Assembly: GCF_020616595.1 (NCBI RefSeq)
Contig: NZ_CP085278.1
Span: forward strand, 310,001 to 374,000
From: Lentilactobacillus laojiaonis
GTDB taxonomy: Bacteria > Bacillota > Bacilli > Lactobacillales > Lactobacillaceae
Direction: 5' to 3'
DNA length: 64,000 bases
Each line of letters opens with the position of its first letter. Position 1 is the stretch's first letter. The notes below the pieces were generated by a model. It was not told the DNA's origin and made no database searches. It saw nothing but the letters and a program-made list of their open reading frames with translations. The translations under genes were made by a program, and so were the position numbers. Of this stretch, positions 20,811 to 31,241 are shown piece by piece.

Positions 20811-23063
20811 ATGCCAAAAAAAACCTCTAAAAGGACCCGTAAGAAAAAGCCTGTGTCGTTTTGGAGTACATATAAAGTAAATATAATTGGACTAGTCGTT
20901 TTTCTATTAGGAATATGTGGAATTTTGAAAGCCGGCATACTCGGAAATTTAACGATTAATACCGTACGACTGGTTGTTGGTAATTTATATTGGATTGGCC
21001 TCGTTTTACTAGTAATAGTTGGTGTATGGCTATTAGTTACAACTAGTTTACCTAACTTACCAGCTAGAATTACTATTGGATTGGCCTCCATTTTACTTGG
21101 AACTTTAGAGTGGTTAAGTTTGATTCAATATAAAGTAATGAATACTCCTGATAACTTAATTAATTCTACGTGGCAAAGAATTATTGGTGATTTTACTTCA
21201 CTTAATTTCAATTCTGATGTTGGTGGGGGTATGATCGGTGCTATAACCTTTACAGTGATTCATGCACTCTTGGGAAAACCCGGGGTCATATTAGTAATTG
21301 GGTTACTGATATTATCAGGAGTAACTTTAATTTTTAATATTAATTGGCGAACTGTCTTTAATTATTTGAATGATTCATTTAATAGTTTGGCTAAAGATAC
21401 TAGTGAAAAATTTCAAGTTAGTAAAGCGACTGAATCAGTTCCCGAACCATCTCGAGTTTTACCATCCGATAACTTAGATGTAGCTAAGGAGACGATTCCA
21501 GCATTTAAAGAAAAAGAATTAGATATTAGTGTTTCCACTCCTAAGTCTAAAACTCCGGCTTTAAAAGATGCTAAAGAAAATCCAACGACGGAAATAAAGC
21601 AAGAAGAACTACCAATCAATTTTACTAATGTTGATGATTCGGATTATCAATTACCTCCGATCAATTTATTAACGCAAATAGAAAATAAGGATCAAACTAA
21701 TGAATTAAAATTAATCGATAAAAATGCCAAAATTTTGCAGCAAACTTTGGATAGTTTTGGGGTTAAAGCTGAAATAAAGCATGTCAGTTTAGGACCATCG
21801 GTTACTAAATATGAATTACATCCCGCTATTGGCGTTAAGGTAAGCAAAATTGTTAATTTATCTGATGATATCGCATTAGCTTTAGCGGCTAAAGGAATTC
21901 GAATTGAAGCTCCAATTCCTGGAAAGTCTTTAATCGGTATTGAAGTTCCTAATCAAGAAATTGCAACGGTTTCTTTTAGGGATGTGATTGAAAATCAACC
22001 TGAACAGCACGGTAAATTATTGCAAGTTCCTCTAGGAAAAGATGTAAACGGCAATATTATTACGGCTGATTTATCGGAAATGCCTCATTTATTAATTGCC
22101 GGTTCCACTGGTAGTGGTAAATCAGTAGCAATTAATGGAATTATTACTAGCATCTTGATGAACGCTAAACCTAGTGAAGTTAAAATGATGTTAATTGATC
22201 CTAAAAAAGTAGAGTTAGGGGTTTATAATGGCATCCCGCACTTACTAAGTCCGGTGGTTTCTGAGCCTAAAAAAGCTGCTCGAGCCTTACAAAAGGTAGT
22301 TAGTGAAATGGAAAATCGTTATGAATTATTCGCTAAATACGGACAACGTAAAATTACAACCTATAATGAATTCGTTGTTAAACATAATCAGGAAAATGCT
22401 GATAAGCTTCAATTAATGCCTTACATTGTAGTTGTAGTTGACGAATTAGCTGATTTAATGATGACAGTCTCTAATGATGTGGAGGCAGCGATTATTCGAT
22501 TAGCACAAATGGGCCGAGCTGCAGGAATCCACATGATTTTAGCAACTCAGCGTCCATCTGTAGATGTTATTACCGGTTTAATTAAAGCAAATGTTCCGTC
22601 TAGAATAGCCTTTGCAGTTTCTAGTGGAATTGACTCACGAACTATTTTAGATTCTAATGGAGCTGAGAAATTGCTCGGTAAAGGTGATATGTTATTCTTA
22701 CCAATTGATAAGAATACTCCTACCCGAGTTCAAGGAGCTTTTATACCTGATCAAGATGTCCAAAAAGTCGTGGACTTTATTAAAAATGAACAAGCCGTTG
22801 AGTATGATGAAAATATGTTAGTTTCTGATGAAGAGATTCAAGAAGAAAGTAATAATGATAGTGATTCCGAAGATGAACTATTTGATGAAGTATTAAACTT
22901 TGTGGTTGATCAACAAAAGGCAAGTACTTCATTATTACAACGTCGATTTAGAATTGGATATAATCGAGCAGCTCGATTAATTGATGACTTAGAGCAACGT
23001 GGATATATTAGCCCCCAAGATGGTAGTCGTCCGAGAAAGGTTTATAAGCAAAAAAGTGAATAA
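20811..23063 (+). CDS. ftsK: DNA translocase FtsK/SpoIIIE
   Basis: 750 aa. Septal DNA pump that clears chromosome ends and activates dimer resolution. A basic N terminus and about four membrane segments (residues 20-180) are followed by a charged linker (about 190-290), the alpha/beta ATPase with Walker A GSTGSGKS (about 431-438) and Walker [13 protein letters not shown], and a C-terminal winged-helix gamma domain (about 685-750) that reads polar KOPS/SRS-type sequences. The start at 20811 has GGGGGG upstream. Full length. Confidence 0.95.
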   Translation: MPKKTSKRTRKKKPVSFWSTYKVNIIGLVVFLLGICGILKAGILGNLTINTVRLVVGNLYWIGLVLLVIVGVWLLVTTSLPNLPARITIGLASILLGTLEWLSLIQYKVMNTPDNLINSTWQRIIGDFTSLNFNSDVGGGMIGAITFTVIHALLGKPGVILVIGLLILSGVTLIFNINWRTVFNYLNDSFNSLAKDTSEKFQVSKATESVPEPSRVLPSDNLDVAKETIPAFKEKELDISVSTPKSKTPALKDAKENPTTEIKQEELPINFTNVDDSDYQLPPINLLTQIENKDQTNELKLIDKNAKILQQTLDSFGVKAEIKHVSLGPSVTKYELHPAIGVKVSKIVNLSDDIALALAAKGIRIEAPIPGKSLIGIEVPNQEIATVSFRDVIENQPEQHGKLLQVPLGKDVNGNIITADLSEMPHLLIAGSTGSGKSVAINGIITSILMNAKPSEVKMMLIDPKKVELGVYNGIPHLLSPVVSEPKKAARALQKVVSEMENRYELFAKYGQRKITTYNEFVVKHNQENADKLQLMPYIVVVVDELADLMMTVSNDVEAAIIRLAQMGRAAGIHMILATQRPSVDVITGLIKANVPSRIAFAVSSGIDSRTILDSNGAEKLLGKGDMLFLPIDKNTPTRVQGAFIPDQDVQKVVDFIKNEQAVEYDENMLVSDEEIQEESNNDSDSEDELFDEVLNFVVDQQKASTSLLQRRFRIGYNRAARLIDDLEQRGYISPQDGSRPRKVYKQKSE

Positions 23064-23094
23064 AAAAAGCCTAGACAAGTATTTGCCTAGACTT
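23062..23094 (-). terminator. Terminator of the small minus-strand DUF4044 gene
   Basis: On the minus strand AGTCTAGGCAA pairs with TTGTCTAGGCT (two G-U pairs) and is followed by seven T's. On the plus strand the two wobbles become mismatches and there is no T-run, so it mainly serves the minus-strand gene. Confidence 0.75.
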
Positions 23095-23099
23095 AGTAG

Positions 23100-23216
23100 T
23101 TAATTCATTAATGAAACAACTGCTGATAAAACTAATGACGCAACTGTTGCAAAAATCATTAACCAAACAAAAATCATTGTGATCTTTTGAAAACGTGTTT
23201 TTTTCTTCTTAGCCAA
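23100..23216 (-). CDS. DUF4044 small membrane protein (38 aa)
   Basis: A 38-codon gene in the ftsK-mraZ gap. Translation starts MAKKKKTRFQKITM: a very basic N terminus, then one hydrophobic span (about residues 14-35), ending SLMN. This matches the DUF4044 small proteins of lactobacilli. The start is TTG at 23216; an AAAGTGGTG ribosome site lies about 7 bp upstream, and an upstream in-frame GTG would fall inside it. It has its own promoter (23252-23280) and terminator. Function unknown. Confidence 0.75.
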   Translation of the reverse strand: MAKKKKTRFQKITMIFVWLMIFATVASLVLSAVVSLMN

Positions 23217-23251
23217 TTTGTGCACCACTTTCTCAATTTGCTATGTAAAAT

Positions 23252-23280
23252 AGTTTAACGTTGATTTATTGTGTTTGCAA
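23252..23280 (-). promoter_or_regulatory. Candidate promoter of the DUF4044 gene
   Basis: On the minus strand TTGCAA, 17 bp, TAAACT, ending 35 bp before the TTG start codon. Confidence 0.45.
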
Positions 23281-23306
23281 CTTAATATGTGAGGTGAATT
23301 GATAAC

Positions 23307-23663
23307 TTGTCAAAAACTCTTATAATAATTATTCAGACAATTTTACTTGTATTGATTGGTTTTTTAGTTGCTTATATTAAAAAACGAGTTCAATTTAACT
23401 GGATAAAAAAAATAAGCATCGCTGATGTTATTGGCGTTTGCTTAGGGGTGTTAGCGCTGCATTATCTAATAACTCAAGATCTGTTTTTAGAATTAGTTTA
23501 TTTTATTTTATTTTGGGTGACTTTATTATTAGTGATATTGATATGGAAAATCTTTACCGTACCTAATTTAACATTTAAACGTACATTTATTAACTTTTGG
23601 CATTATACAATTGTTTATCTATTAATTGTTTGGATAATTATTTTTATTTTGAGCTTTATTTAA
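23307..23663 (+). CDS. DUF3397 family membrane protein
   Basis: 118 aa with about four hydrophobic segments (near residues 5-24, 38-55, 63-82 and 97-118) separated by short basic loops. DUF3397 proteins sit just upstream of mraZ in many lactobacilli, as here. The TTG at 23307 follows GAGGTG by 10 bp. A terminator separates it from mraZ, so it is not in the same transcript. Function unknown. Confidence 0.65.
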   Translation: MSKTLIIIIQTILLVLIGFLVAYIKKRVQFNWIKKISIADVIGVCLGVLALHYLITQDLFLELVYFILFWVTLLLVILIWKIFTVPNLTFKRTFINFWHYTIVYLLIVWIIIFILSFI

Positions 23664-23690
23664 GAAGACCATTTAAATGGTCTTCTTTTA
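23662..23690 (+). terminator. Terminator before mraZ
   Basis: AAGAAGACCATTT and AAATGGTCTTCTTT form a perfect hairpin ending in T's. Confidence 0.88.
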
Positions 23691-23713
23691 TTTTTAGATA
23701 AATTTGATGTTGT

Positions 23714-23754
23714 GTGGTTGGTAGTGGTTGATTGTGGTAGAATGTGAATATAAT
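23714..23754 (+). promoter_or_regulatory. mraZ promoter with candidate MraZ operator repeats
   Basis: GTGGTTG begins at 23714 and 23724, GTGGTAG at 23734 and a partial GTGAAT at 23744, so the repeats are exactly 10 bp apart and end against TATAAT (23749-23754). Known MraZ operators are short G-rich direct repeats in a 10-bp register upstream of mraZ, so this is a likely autoregulatory site of the dcw operon. TTGATT at 23728 is a possible but close (15-bp) -35 box. Confidence 0.7.
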
Positions 23755-23780
23755 ATTATTTAAACTGGGGGATGATAACG

Positions 23781-24206
23781 ATGTTTATGGGCGAATTTGA
23801 ACATTCACTTGATAGTAAGGGTCGTATTATCATTCCTGCTAAGTTTAGAACTATTTTAGGTAAAAATTTTATTATAACCAGAGGACTTGATGGCTGCTTA
23901 TTTGGATATCCTATTAATGAGTGGCAACAAGTTCAAAACAAAATTAACAATCTACCCATTGGTAAGAAGTCCTCGCGTTATTTTACTCGGTTCTTTTTTT
24001 CAGCAGCAACTGAATGTGAGATCGATAAGCAAGGACGAATTAACCTTCCTAATTCATTAATTAAATATGCCAAATTGGATAAAAAATGTGTCATCGTTGG
24101 AGTTTCTAATCGCTTTGAAATTTGGAGCGAACAATTATGGAAGGAATTTTCTTTAGATGCTGAAGAAAATTTTAATGAAATTGCAGAAAATATGATCGAT
24201 TTTTAA
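23781..24206 (+). CDS. mraZ: Transcriptional regulator MraZ
   Basis: 141 aa. MraZ has two AbrB-like swapped-hairpin domains and represses the dcw cluster. Both conserved motifs are visible: [20 protein letters not shown] (about 4-23) and [15 protein letters not shown] (about 76-90). GGGGGATGA upstream fixes the ATG at 23781. It heads the cluster and probably binds the phased repeats at 23714-23747. Confidence 0.95.
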   Translation: MFMGEFEHSLDSKGRIIIPAKFRTILGKNFIITRGLDGCLFGYPINEWQQVQNKINNLPIGKKSSRYFTRFFFSAATECEIDKQGRINLPNSLIKYAKLDKKCVIVGVSNRFEIWSEQLWKEFSLDAEENFNEIAENMIDF

Positions 24207-24228
24207 TTAGTTTTTATGGAGGAAGACA

Positions 24229-25185
24229 ATGTCGGAATTTAACCATGTTACCGTTTTGCTTAATGAAGCTGTTGATGGACTCAATATTAAGCCAGATGGC
24301 ATATATGTTGATGCGACCCTTGGGGGTGGTGGCCATACTAAAAAAATATTAGAACAATTAACCACTGGCCATTTATATTCATTCGATCAAGATCAAGTTG
24401 CGATTGATTACAATCAAGAGCAGCTAAAGGATGCAATCGACAGTAACAAATTAACATTAATTCATAGTAATTTTAAAAATTTAACAGAAGAACTTAATAA
24501 ATTACATATTCAAACAATTGATGGAATTGTATATGATTTAGGGGTTTCATCACCACAATTTGATGATGGACAACGCGGATTTAGTTATCGATTTGATGCT
24601 CGTTTAGATATGCGTATGGATCAGTCAAATCCTTTAGATGCATGGGAAATCGTTAACCACTGGAAGTATGAGCAGTTGGTAAGAATTTTTTATCGATATG
24701 GTGAAGAAAAATTCTCTAAGAGAATTGCGCGCTCGATTGAACAAATTCGTGATCAAAAGCCAATTAACACTACGGGGGAATTGGCCGAAATTATTAAAGA
24801 TGCAATACCTATGGGAGCAAGAAGACATGGGGGTCATCCTGCTAAAAAGGTATTTCAAGCGATTCGAATAGCGGTTAATGATGAATTATCAGTTTTAGAA
24901 GAATCCTTAGAACAAGCGGTTAAGTTAGTGGGAGTAAACGGAAGAATTAGTGTAATTACTTTTCAATCCTTAGAAGATCGATTAGTTAAAACGATGTTTA
25001 AAGAAGTTACCAGTTTACCGGAATTACCACCTAATTTACCAATAGTTCCAAAAGAAATGGAACCAGATTTTAAAAATATTACACCAAAACCAATTTTGCC
25101 TAAAGAAAATGAACTTGAGGGGAATCATCGTTCTCATAGTGCAAAATTAAGAATTATTGAACGTATCAAAAGTGAGCAAAAATAA
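24229..25185 (+). CDS. rsmH: 16S rRNA (cytosine-1402-N4) methyltransferase RsmH
   Basis: 318 aa, standard length for RsmH (MraW). AdoMet-binding motif [13 protein letters not shown] (about 29-41), the catalytic-site [12 protein letters not shown] (about 102-113) and C-terminal [12 protein letters not shown] (about 302-313) are all present. TGGAGGA lies 8 bp before the ATG. Second gene of the dcw cluster, 22 bp after mraZ. Confidence 0.96.
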   Translation: MSEFNHVTVLLNEAVDGLNIKPDGIYVDATLGGGGHTKKILEQLTTGHLYSFDQDQVAIDYNQEQLKDAIDSNKLTLIHSNFKNLTEELNKLHIQTIDGIVYDLGVSSPQFDDGQRGFSYRFDARLDMRMDQSNPLDAWEIVNHWKYEQLVRIFYRYGEEKFSKRIARSIEQIRDQKPINTTGELAEIIKDAIPMGARRHGGHPAKKVFQAIRIAVNDELSVLEESLEQAVKLVGVNGRISVITFQSLEDRLVKTMFKEVTSLPELPPNLPIVPKEMEPDFKNITPKPILPKENELEGNHRSHSAKLRIIERIKSEQK

Positions 25186-25200
25186 TGGGGGAACGTAACT

Positions 25201-25563
25201 ATGGCACAAAATAATTTAGCAAGAAATGTTGAATATGAAGAATATAAACAACCTACTTTGGTTGATGATGAGATTGGTAAGAAAAGTAAGATTAAATTAA
25301 GTAAACGAGACTTAGTGTTAATCGTTAGTGGATGTGTAATTTTAGTTGGATTAATGATTGGGGTAGTTTCAGCAAAAATTTCAGTAACTAATGCCCAACA
25401 TCGTTTACAGACGGTTGAAAATCAAGCAACCACAATTAAAAATGAAAATACCGATTTAAAACAACAAATTAGTGAACTCCAAGGCAGTGATCGATTAGAA
25501 ACGATTGCCAAAGAAAATGGAATGTCACTTAATAGCTCAAAAATAAGGAATGTAAATAAATGA
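25201..25563 (+). CDS. ftsL: Cell division protein FtsL
   Basis: 120 aa. Short cytoplasmic basic N terminus, one membrane helix (about 38-58) and an extracellular leucine-zipper-type coiled coil (about 60-105), the FtsL layout. It forms the FtsQ-L-B type complex that activates septal synthesis. Its stop overlaps the next start by 4 bp (ATGA), so it is translationally coupled to pbpB. Confidence 0.88.
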   Translation: MAQNNLARNVEYEEYKQPTLVDDEIGKKSKIKLSKRDLVLIVSGCVILVGLMIGVVSAKISVTNAQHRLQTVENQATTIKNENTDLKQQISELQGSDRLETIAKENGMSLNSSKIRNVNK

Positions 25564-27707
25564 GTGACAAAAATCATCAAACAGCACTAAAAAATCGTAA
25601 GATTGTGGGTATAATTATCTTTTTTGTGTTTAGTCTGGTTATTTTGTTAATGGCGTCTCACTACTCAGTTATTGCGGTTAGTAAGAATGTAAGAAACGTT
25701 AATTTAAGTAAAAAAACGCAACAACTTTATACTCAAACACAAACGTTAAAAGCTAAACGCGGGACCATTTATGATGCGAATAATACACCTATCTCTGAAG
25801 ATACTAGTACCTATTCTATGTATGCAGTTTTGAATAAAAATCAAAAGGATAGTGATGGTAAGCCTTTATACGTAGTTGATAAACACAAGACTGCTAAAAA
25901 GCTATCGCAGTATTTGAATCTCAGTGAAAAAAGTATTTATACCATTTTAAATCCTAAAAATAAAAATGCCTTCCAAGTGGAATTTGGTAGTGCAGGGAAA
26001 AATATCTCTACGATTGTTAAAAATAAAATTGAGAAATTACATTTACCAGGAATTAATTTTATTCAACAACAATCCCGTTTATATCCTAACGGAATTTTTG
26101 CTTCTAATTTAATTGGGGTTGCATTAAATGAAACTGATGAAAAAACTGGTGCAACTAAACTAGAAGGTCAAATGGGAATTGAAAAAGCATTTAACTCAGA
26201 ATTATCTGGTAAAGATGGTTATAAGAACGGAAAATATGATGTTTATGGCTATCAACTATCTGATAAGAGTCAAAAGACCGTTCCTGCCCAAAATGGTGAT
26301 AATATATATACAACGATTGATTATCGTTTACAAACACTATTAGAAAGCACGGTTTCTTCAGTTTATGCGCAAGCTAATCCTAGTTCAATGAATGCCGTAT
26401 TAATGAACGCTAAAACAGGTGAAATTTTAGCGGCTACTCAACGACCAACTTTTAATGCTAGTACCTTAAAAGGAATTGGCAGTTCATGGTCTAATAATTT
26501 AGTCGAAGATACCTACGAACCTGGATCTACCATGAAAATTTTTACTATGGCATCAGCAATTGATTCAAATAATTATAAGGGTAACGATTATTATAAATCT
26601 GGTACCTATTCGATAGATGGAAAAATTGTTCCTGATTGGAATACCAGTGGTTGGGGTTACATTACTTATGATAAAGGATTTGCTTTATCTAGTAACGTAG
26701 CAATGGCTCATTTGGAACAAAAAATGGGTGCCAAGACTTGGGAAGACTATATTAATAAATTCCATTTCTTACAGTCGACTAATAGTGGATTAGAAAATGA
26801 AGCTAGTGGGAGTATGCAATTTAATTATCCAATTGAAAGAGCAGATACTTCATTTGGACAAGGAATTGTTGTATCTCCAATGCAAATGATGCAGGCGCTA
26901 ACCTCAATTTCAAATGATGGTACGATGGTCAAACCTCATGTTATTTCCAAAATTGTTAATCCTAATACTGATCAAGTAGTCAAAAAGTATTCTACCCAAG
27001 TAATTGGACATCCGATTTCTGCTAAAACAGCTAAGGAAGTTCGTAAACACATGGAAGACGTAGTTTATAAAGATTATGGCATTGGATCAGATTATAAGAT
27101 TAAGGGCTATAAGATTGCTGCCAAAACTGGTACTGCGCAAGTAAGTAATGGTTCTGGAGGTTATGCTTCCGGAGATAACAGTTATCTTTATTCAGTAGCG
27201 GGGATGGCACCAGCTAAGGATCCAAAATTTGTTTTATATATTACAATGAAGCAACCTAAACTAACTGGTAGTAAGACAGCTACTCAATTGTTATCAGAAA
27301 TTTTTAAACCAGTTATGCAAAGAGCTTTAGAAGATAGTAATACTCCCAAATCAGAAACTAAGGTATCTATGCCATCAACTATTTATCAGTCAGTTGAAGA
27401 TGCTAAGTCATCAATGGCTAAAAAGGGATTAACTCCTGTGATCTTAGGTAATGGGAAGGTAGTTACTAAGCAATCAATTAAAGCAAATACGACAGTTAAT
27501 GGTAATACTCGAGTCTTACTGCTAACAAATGGAACTAAGATAACGATGCCAAGAATTATTGGTTGGTCTCAAGCCGAAGTTAAACAATTAGGTGAAATCC
27601 TAGGAATCAAGGTTAAAATTAATGGTTCCGGATATGTAGCTAGTCAAAGTATTAATTCTGGAGAAACAATTTCCAAAAATCAAAAACTAGTTGTTAATTT
27701 TGAATAA
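25560..27707 (+). CDS. pbpB: Septal penicillin-binding protein 2B (FtsI)
   Basis: 715 aa class B transpeptidase for septal peptidoglycan. One N-terminal membrane helix (about 14-36), the dimerisation domain (about 60-240), and the transpeptidase motifs STMK (Ser323), SSN (near 378) and KTG (Lys522). The C terminus carries about two PASTA repeats (from about 600). No class A glycosyltransferase domain. Overlaps ftsL and precedes mraY by 24 bp. Confidence 0.95.
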   Translation: MSDKNHQTALKNRKIVGIIIFFVFSLVILLMASHYSVIAVSKNVRNVNLSKKTQQLYTQTQTLKAKRGTIYDANNTPISEDTSTYSMYAVLNKNQKDSDGKPLYVVDKHKTAKKLSQYLNLSEKSIYTILNPKNKNAFQVEFGSAGKNISTIVKNKIEKLHLPGINFIQQQSRLYPNGIFASNLIGVALNETDEKTGATKLEGQMGIEKAFNSELSGKDGYKNGKYDVYGYQLSDKSQKTVPAQNGDNIYTTIDYRLQTLLESTVSSVYAQANPSSMNAVLMNAKTGEILAATQRPTFNASTLKGIGSSWSNNLVEDTYEPGSTMKIFTMASAIDSNNYKGNDYYKSGTYSIDGKIVPDWNTSGWGYITYDKGFALSSNVAMAHLEQKMGAKTWEDYINKFHFLQSTNSGLENEASGSMQFNYPIERADTSFGQGIVVSPMQMMQALTSISNDGTMVKPHVISKIVNPNTDQVVKKYSTQVIGHPISAKTAKEVRKHMEDVVYKDYGIGSDYKIKGYKIAAKTGTAQVSNGSGGYASGDNSYLYSVAGMAPAKDPKFVLYITMKQPKLTGSKTATQLLSEIFKPVMQRALEDSNTPKSETKVSMPSTIYQSVEDAKSSMAKKGLTPVILGNGKVVTKQSIKANTTVNGNTRVLLLTNGTKITMPRIIGWSQAEVKQLGEILGIKVKINGSGYVASQSINSGETISKNQKLVVNFE

Positions 27708-27731
27708 ATAAAAATAGGGACGGTTAAATAA

Positions 27732-28691
27732 ATGTTAAATTGGTTAATTCCGATGGTATGCAGTTTTTTAATTACCTTTCTGTTAATGCCATCGTTGATT
27801 AAATACTTTAGAAATAAAAAAGAAGGTCAAATGATCCGAGAAGAAGGTCCTTCGTGGCATGAAAAAAAATCTGGTACCCCAACTATGGGTGGAATGCTTT
27901 TCATCATAGCTATTACAGTCACAGATTTGATTTATGGACCAATTAAAGGTTTATTAAATCCCAGCTTATTAATTTTAATTTTTATTCTGGTTTTATATGG
28001 ATTATTAGGCATGTGGGACGATAGTATAAAATTATTTCACCGCCAAAATGAAGGTTTAAAAGCTTGGCAAAAATTTAGTGGCCAAGTTATAGGAGCTTTA
28101 GTATTTTCATTAGTTTATATGCACGAACAATTTCCATTGGCTTTAAAATTACCATTTGCTGGTAATTGGCATATTGGTTATTGGTATGTATTATTTATTA
28201 TTTTATGGCTAGTTGGCTTTTCCAATGCGGTTAATTTAACTGATGGGCTAGATGGATTAGTTTCCGGATTAGCTATTATTGCTTTTAGTGCTTATGCCAT
28301 AATTGCTCATGTCCAAGGACAGAGTTCGGTAGCATTATTTTGTCTTACAGTAGTTGGTTCTTTAATTGGTTTCATTATTTTCAATCACAAACCTGCCAAA
28401 ATTTTCATGGGTGACATGGGCTCACTAGCTTTGGGTGGTGCTTTAGCTGCCGTATCAATTTTAGTACACCATGAACTATCATTACTTTGGATTGGGATTG
28501 TCTTTGTACTTGAAACTGCAAGTGTTATGTTACAAGTTGCTTCTTTTAAACTTACTGGAAAAAGAATTTTTAAGATGTCACCTATTCACCACCACTTCGA
28601 AATGTTGGGTTGGAGTGAATGGAAAGTCGATATTGTTTTTTGGTCAGTTGGATTAGTTGCAGCAATTATCGGAATTTTTTCAATCATTTAA
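27732..28691 (+). CDS. mraY: Phospho-MurNAc-pentapeptide transferase MraY
   Basis: 319 aa, about ten membrane segments. Transfers phospho-MurNAc-pentapeptide from UDP to undecaprenyl phosphate, making lipid I. Conserved cytoplasmic motifs are present: PTMGG (51-55), MWDDSIKLF (about 94-102), NLTDGLDGL (about 168-176) and PIHHHFE (about 285-291). The start is preceded by AGGGACGG. A short terminator-like hairpin follows before murD. Confidence 0.96.
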   Translation: MLNWLIPMVCSFLITFLLMPSLIKYFRNKKEGQMIREEGPSWHEKKSGTPTMGGMLFIIAITVTDLIYGPIKGLLNPSLLILIFILVLYGLLGMWDDSIKLFHRQNEGLKAWQKFSGQVIGALVFSLVYMHEQFPLALKLPFAGNWHIGYWYVLFIILWLVGFSNAVNLTDGLDGLVSGLAIIAFSAYAIIAHVQGQSSVALFCLTVVGSLIGFIIFNHKPAKIFMGDMGSLALGGALAAVSILVHHELSLLWIGIVFVLETASVMLQVASFKLTGKRIFKMSPIHHHFEMLGWSEWKVDIVFWSVGLVAAIIGIFSII

Positions 28692-28715
28692 AACTGGATT
28701 TTATCCAGTTTTTTG
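28691..28715 (+). terminator. Short intrinsic terminator or attenuator between mraY and murD
   Basis: AAACTGGAT, a 3-base loop, ATCCAGTTT and a T-run. The stem is only 9 bp, so it may be partial, leaving some read-through to murD. Confidence 0.6.
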
Positions 28716-28752
28716 TGTACATAGGAATCTTTAATAAAAGGGCGTGAAAGTA

Positions 28753-30132
28753 ATGAAAATGATAAAAAATTATGCAGATAAAAATGTTTTAGTGTTAGGT
28801 GCCGGAAAAAGTGGGGTTAACGCCGCAAAACTATTGGTTAAATTAGGGGCACATGTAACACTAAACGATTCAAAACAGTTGGCAGACTTACCGGAAGTAG
28901 CTGGTTTAGAAGATTTAGGAATTAAAGTAGTTACTGGAGGACACCCCGATACTTTATTCAGTAAACCAATTGATGTTCTTGTAAAAAATCCTGGAATATT
29001 TTATGAGAATCCCGTAGTTGAATATGCTACTAATAATCAAATACCAATTATTACAGAAGTTGAACTAGCTTATGAGATTTCTGAAGCTGAAATTATTGGT
29101 GTTACCGGAAGTAATGGTAAAACCACAACAACCACTATGATTGCTAAAATTTTAAATGAGGATCGTGAACAAGGAAAGGCCTACGTTGCTGGAAATATTG
29201 GAGTCCCAGCAACCCAAGTTGCTCAAATGGCAACTAAGGATGATACGATCGTAATGGAATTATCTAGCTTTATGTTAATGGGCATTAAGGACCTTCATCC
29301 ACATATTGCAGTATTAAATAATATTTTTTCAAATCATTTAGATTACCATCACACTCGCGAAAACTACGTAAAGGCTAAAATGGAAATTACTAAGAATCAA
29401 AATAGTAATGACTACTTTGTAGTCAACTTTGATCAAGCTGAATGGCGTGATTTAAGTGAACAATCACAAGCTAAAGTGGTTCCATTTGCTAGAAATTATG
29501 AAATAAGCACGGGAGCTTATGAAAAAAATGGAAAAATCTACTTTAACGATGAATTTATTATGAATTCATCAGATATTAAAGTACCCGGTAAACAAAATAT
29601 CGAAAATGCCTTAGCAGCCATTGCTGTTGCTAAAGTAGCTGGCAAATCTAACTTAGCAATTACCAATGTCTTAGAAACCTTTAGTGGTGTTAGACACCGT
29701 AATCAATTTGTTTTAGAATCTGAGGGTCGTCGTTATTACAATGATTCTAAAGCTACCGATATTGAAGCAACTCAAATTGCTTTGGAAGGCTTTGATCGAC
29801 CTGTAATCTTATTAGCTGGTGGTTTAGATCGTGGCTACAATTTTGATAAATTGATTCCACAATTTAAAGACCATGTGAAGGCCGCCGTTTTATTTGGTGA
29901 AACAGCTTCCTTGCTTAAAGAAACCTTAGAAAAAGCTGGGATTAACAATTTTAAAATTGTAAGGGATGTTACTGAAGCCGTTCCGGTAGCTTATAATTTT
30001 AGTGATGCGGGAGATATTATCTTACTATCACCAGCCAATGCGAGTTGGGATCAATATCCAAATTTTGAGGTCCGTGGTGATACCTTTATTACAGCTGTTG
30101 AAAAATTTACTAATGACAAGGGGGAAGCATAA
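28753..30132 (+). CDS. murD: UDP-MurNAc-L-alanine:D-glutamate ligase MurD
   Basis: 459 aa. Adds D-glutamate to UDP-MurNAc-L-Ala. N-terminal UDP-binding GAGKSG (near 17), central ATP loop [12 protein letters not shown] (near 117), and the Mur-ligase C-terminal domain with NDSKATD near 330. I chose ATG 28753 because AAAAGGG lies 10 bp upstream; a GTG at 28744 is too close to that site, and ATG 28759 is another option. Overlaps murG by one base. Confidence 0.95.
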   Translation: MKMIKNYADKNVLVLGAGKSGVNAAKLLVKLGAHVTLNDSKQLADLPEVAGLEDLGIKVVTGGHPDTLFSKPIDVLVKNPGIFYENPVVEYATNNQIPIITEVELAYEISEAEIIGVTGSNGKTTTTTMIAKILNEDREQGKAYVAGNIGVPATQVAQMATKDDTIVMELSSFMLMGIKDLHPHIAVLNNIFSNHLDYHHTRENYVKAKMEITKNQNSNDYFVVNFDQAEWRDLSEQSQAKVVPFARNYEISTGAYEKNGKIYFNDEFIMNSSDIKVPGKQNIENALAAIAVAKVAGKSNLAITNVLETFSGVRHRNQFVLESEGRRYYNDSKATDIEATQIALEGFDRPVILLAGGLDRGYNFDKLIPQFKDHVKAAVLFGETASLLKETLEKAGINNFKIVRDVTEAVPVAYNFSDAGDIILLSPANASWDQYPNFEVRGDTFITAVEKFTNDKGEA

Positions 30133-31220
30133 TGCGCTTAATTGTATCGGGAGGCGGAACCGGGGGACATATTTATCCAGCCTTAGCTATTATTGAAGAT
30201 TTATTAAAACAAGAACCAGATTCAGAGGTTTTATACGTTGGTTCTAAGCGCGGATTAGAAAGTTCTATTGTACCAAAACAGGGAATTGATTTTATTCCTT
30301 TAGAAATTCAAGGATTTAAGCGTTCGCTATCTATGGATAATTTTAAAACCATTAAGCTTTTCATTAAGAGTGTTAAAGAGTCCAAAAATATTATCAAGAA
30401 TTTTAAACCAGATGTAGTAATTGGTACCGGTGGATATGTTTCGGGAGCTGTAGTCTACGCCGCTTCTAAAATGCATGTTCCTACGGTTATTCATGAGCAA
30501 AACAGTGTAGTAGGCTTAACTAACAAATTTTTAAGTCATTTTGTGGATAAAATTGCAATTGGATTTAATGAGGCTGCCGATCAATTTCCTAAAGAAAAAG
30601 TTGTATTTACAGGAAATCCACGTGCACAACAAGTGGCTAACATGCAAAGTGATTTTAAATGGTCAACTATTGGTCTAAGTGATGATATCCCAACTGTTTT
30701 AATTTTTGGAGGTAGTCAAGGAGCACCAGTAATTAATAAAGCGGTAGTAGATTCAATTAATGATTTTAATTCTAGAAATTACCAAGTCGTTTTTGTCACA
30801 GGTCAAAAACGCTATGATGGGGTAATGGAACAAATTGGTGATCAAACGGTAAATAGCAATATTAAAATATTGCCGTATATTGATAACATGCCATCCATCT
30901 TGCCTAAGGTTTCATTAATTGTGGGACGCTCAGGAGCAACTAGTATTGCAGAAATTACGGCCCTAGGAATTCCATCAATTTTGATTCCTAGTCCTTATGT
31001 AACTGCAGATCATCAAACTAAAAACACTATGAGTTTAGTTAATAATGATGCTGCTTTAATGATCAAAGAAGATGAATTAACTGGAACAACTTTAGTTGAA
31101 AAAGTCGATAGCTTAATGAACAATGATGCTCAACGAAACCAAATGGCTAAAAATTCACTTGAGTTGGGAGTACCAGATGCTGCTGATCGAGTAATTAATG
31201 TTTTTAGGTCATTAAAATAG
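30132..31220 (+). CDS. murG: Lipid II synthase MurG
   Basis: 362 aa GT28 glycosyltransferase that adds GlcNAc to lipid I on the inner membrane face. The N-terminal loop [14 protein letters not shown] (about 6-19), the second G-rich loop FGGSQGA (near 194) and the UDP-GlcNAc site with [11 protein letters not shown] (near 263) are intact. Start codon overlaps the murD stop, with GGGGGAA just upstream. Confidence 0.96.
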   Translation: MRLIVSGGGTGGHIYPALAIIEDLLKQEPDSEVLYVGSKRGLESSIVPKQGIDFIPLEIQGFKRSLSMDNFKTIKLFIKSVKESKNIIKNFKPDVVIGTGGYVSGAVVYAASKMHVPTVIHEQNSVVGLTNKFLSHFVDKIAIGFNEAADQFPKEKVVFTGNPRAQQVANMQSDFKWSTIGLSDDIPTVLIFGGSQGAPVINKAVVDSINDFNSRNYQVVFVTGQKRYDGVMEQIGDQTVNSNIKILPYIDNMPSILPKVSLIVGRSGATSIAEITALGIPSILIPSPYVTADHQTKNTMSLVNNDAALMIKEDELTGTTLVEKVDSLMNNDAQRNQMAKNSLELGVPDAADRVINVFRSLK

Positions 31221-31241
31221 TTAGGTTTAATGGGTGAATTT

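Noticed and set aside
28691-28715. Idea that the mraY-murD hairpin fully ends the operon
   Set aside because: The stem is only 9 bp and no strong promoter is visible before murD, so complete termination is unlikely; kept as a partial terminator.
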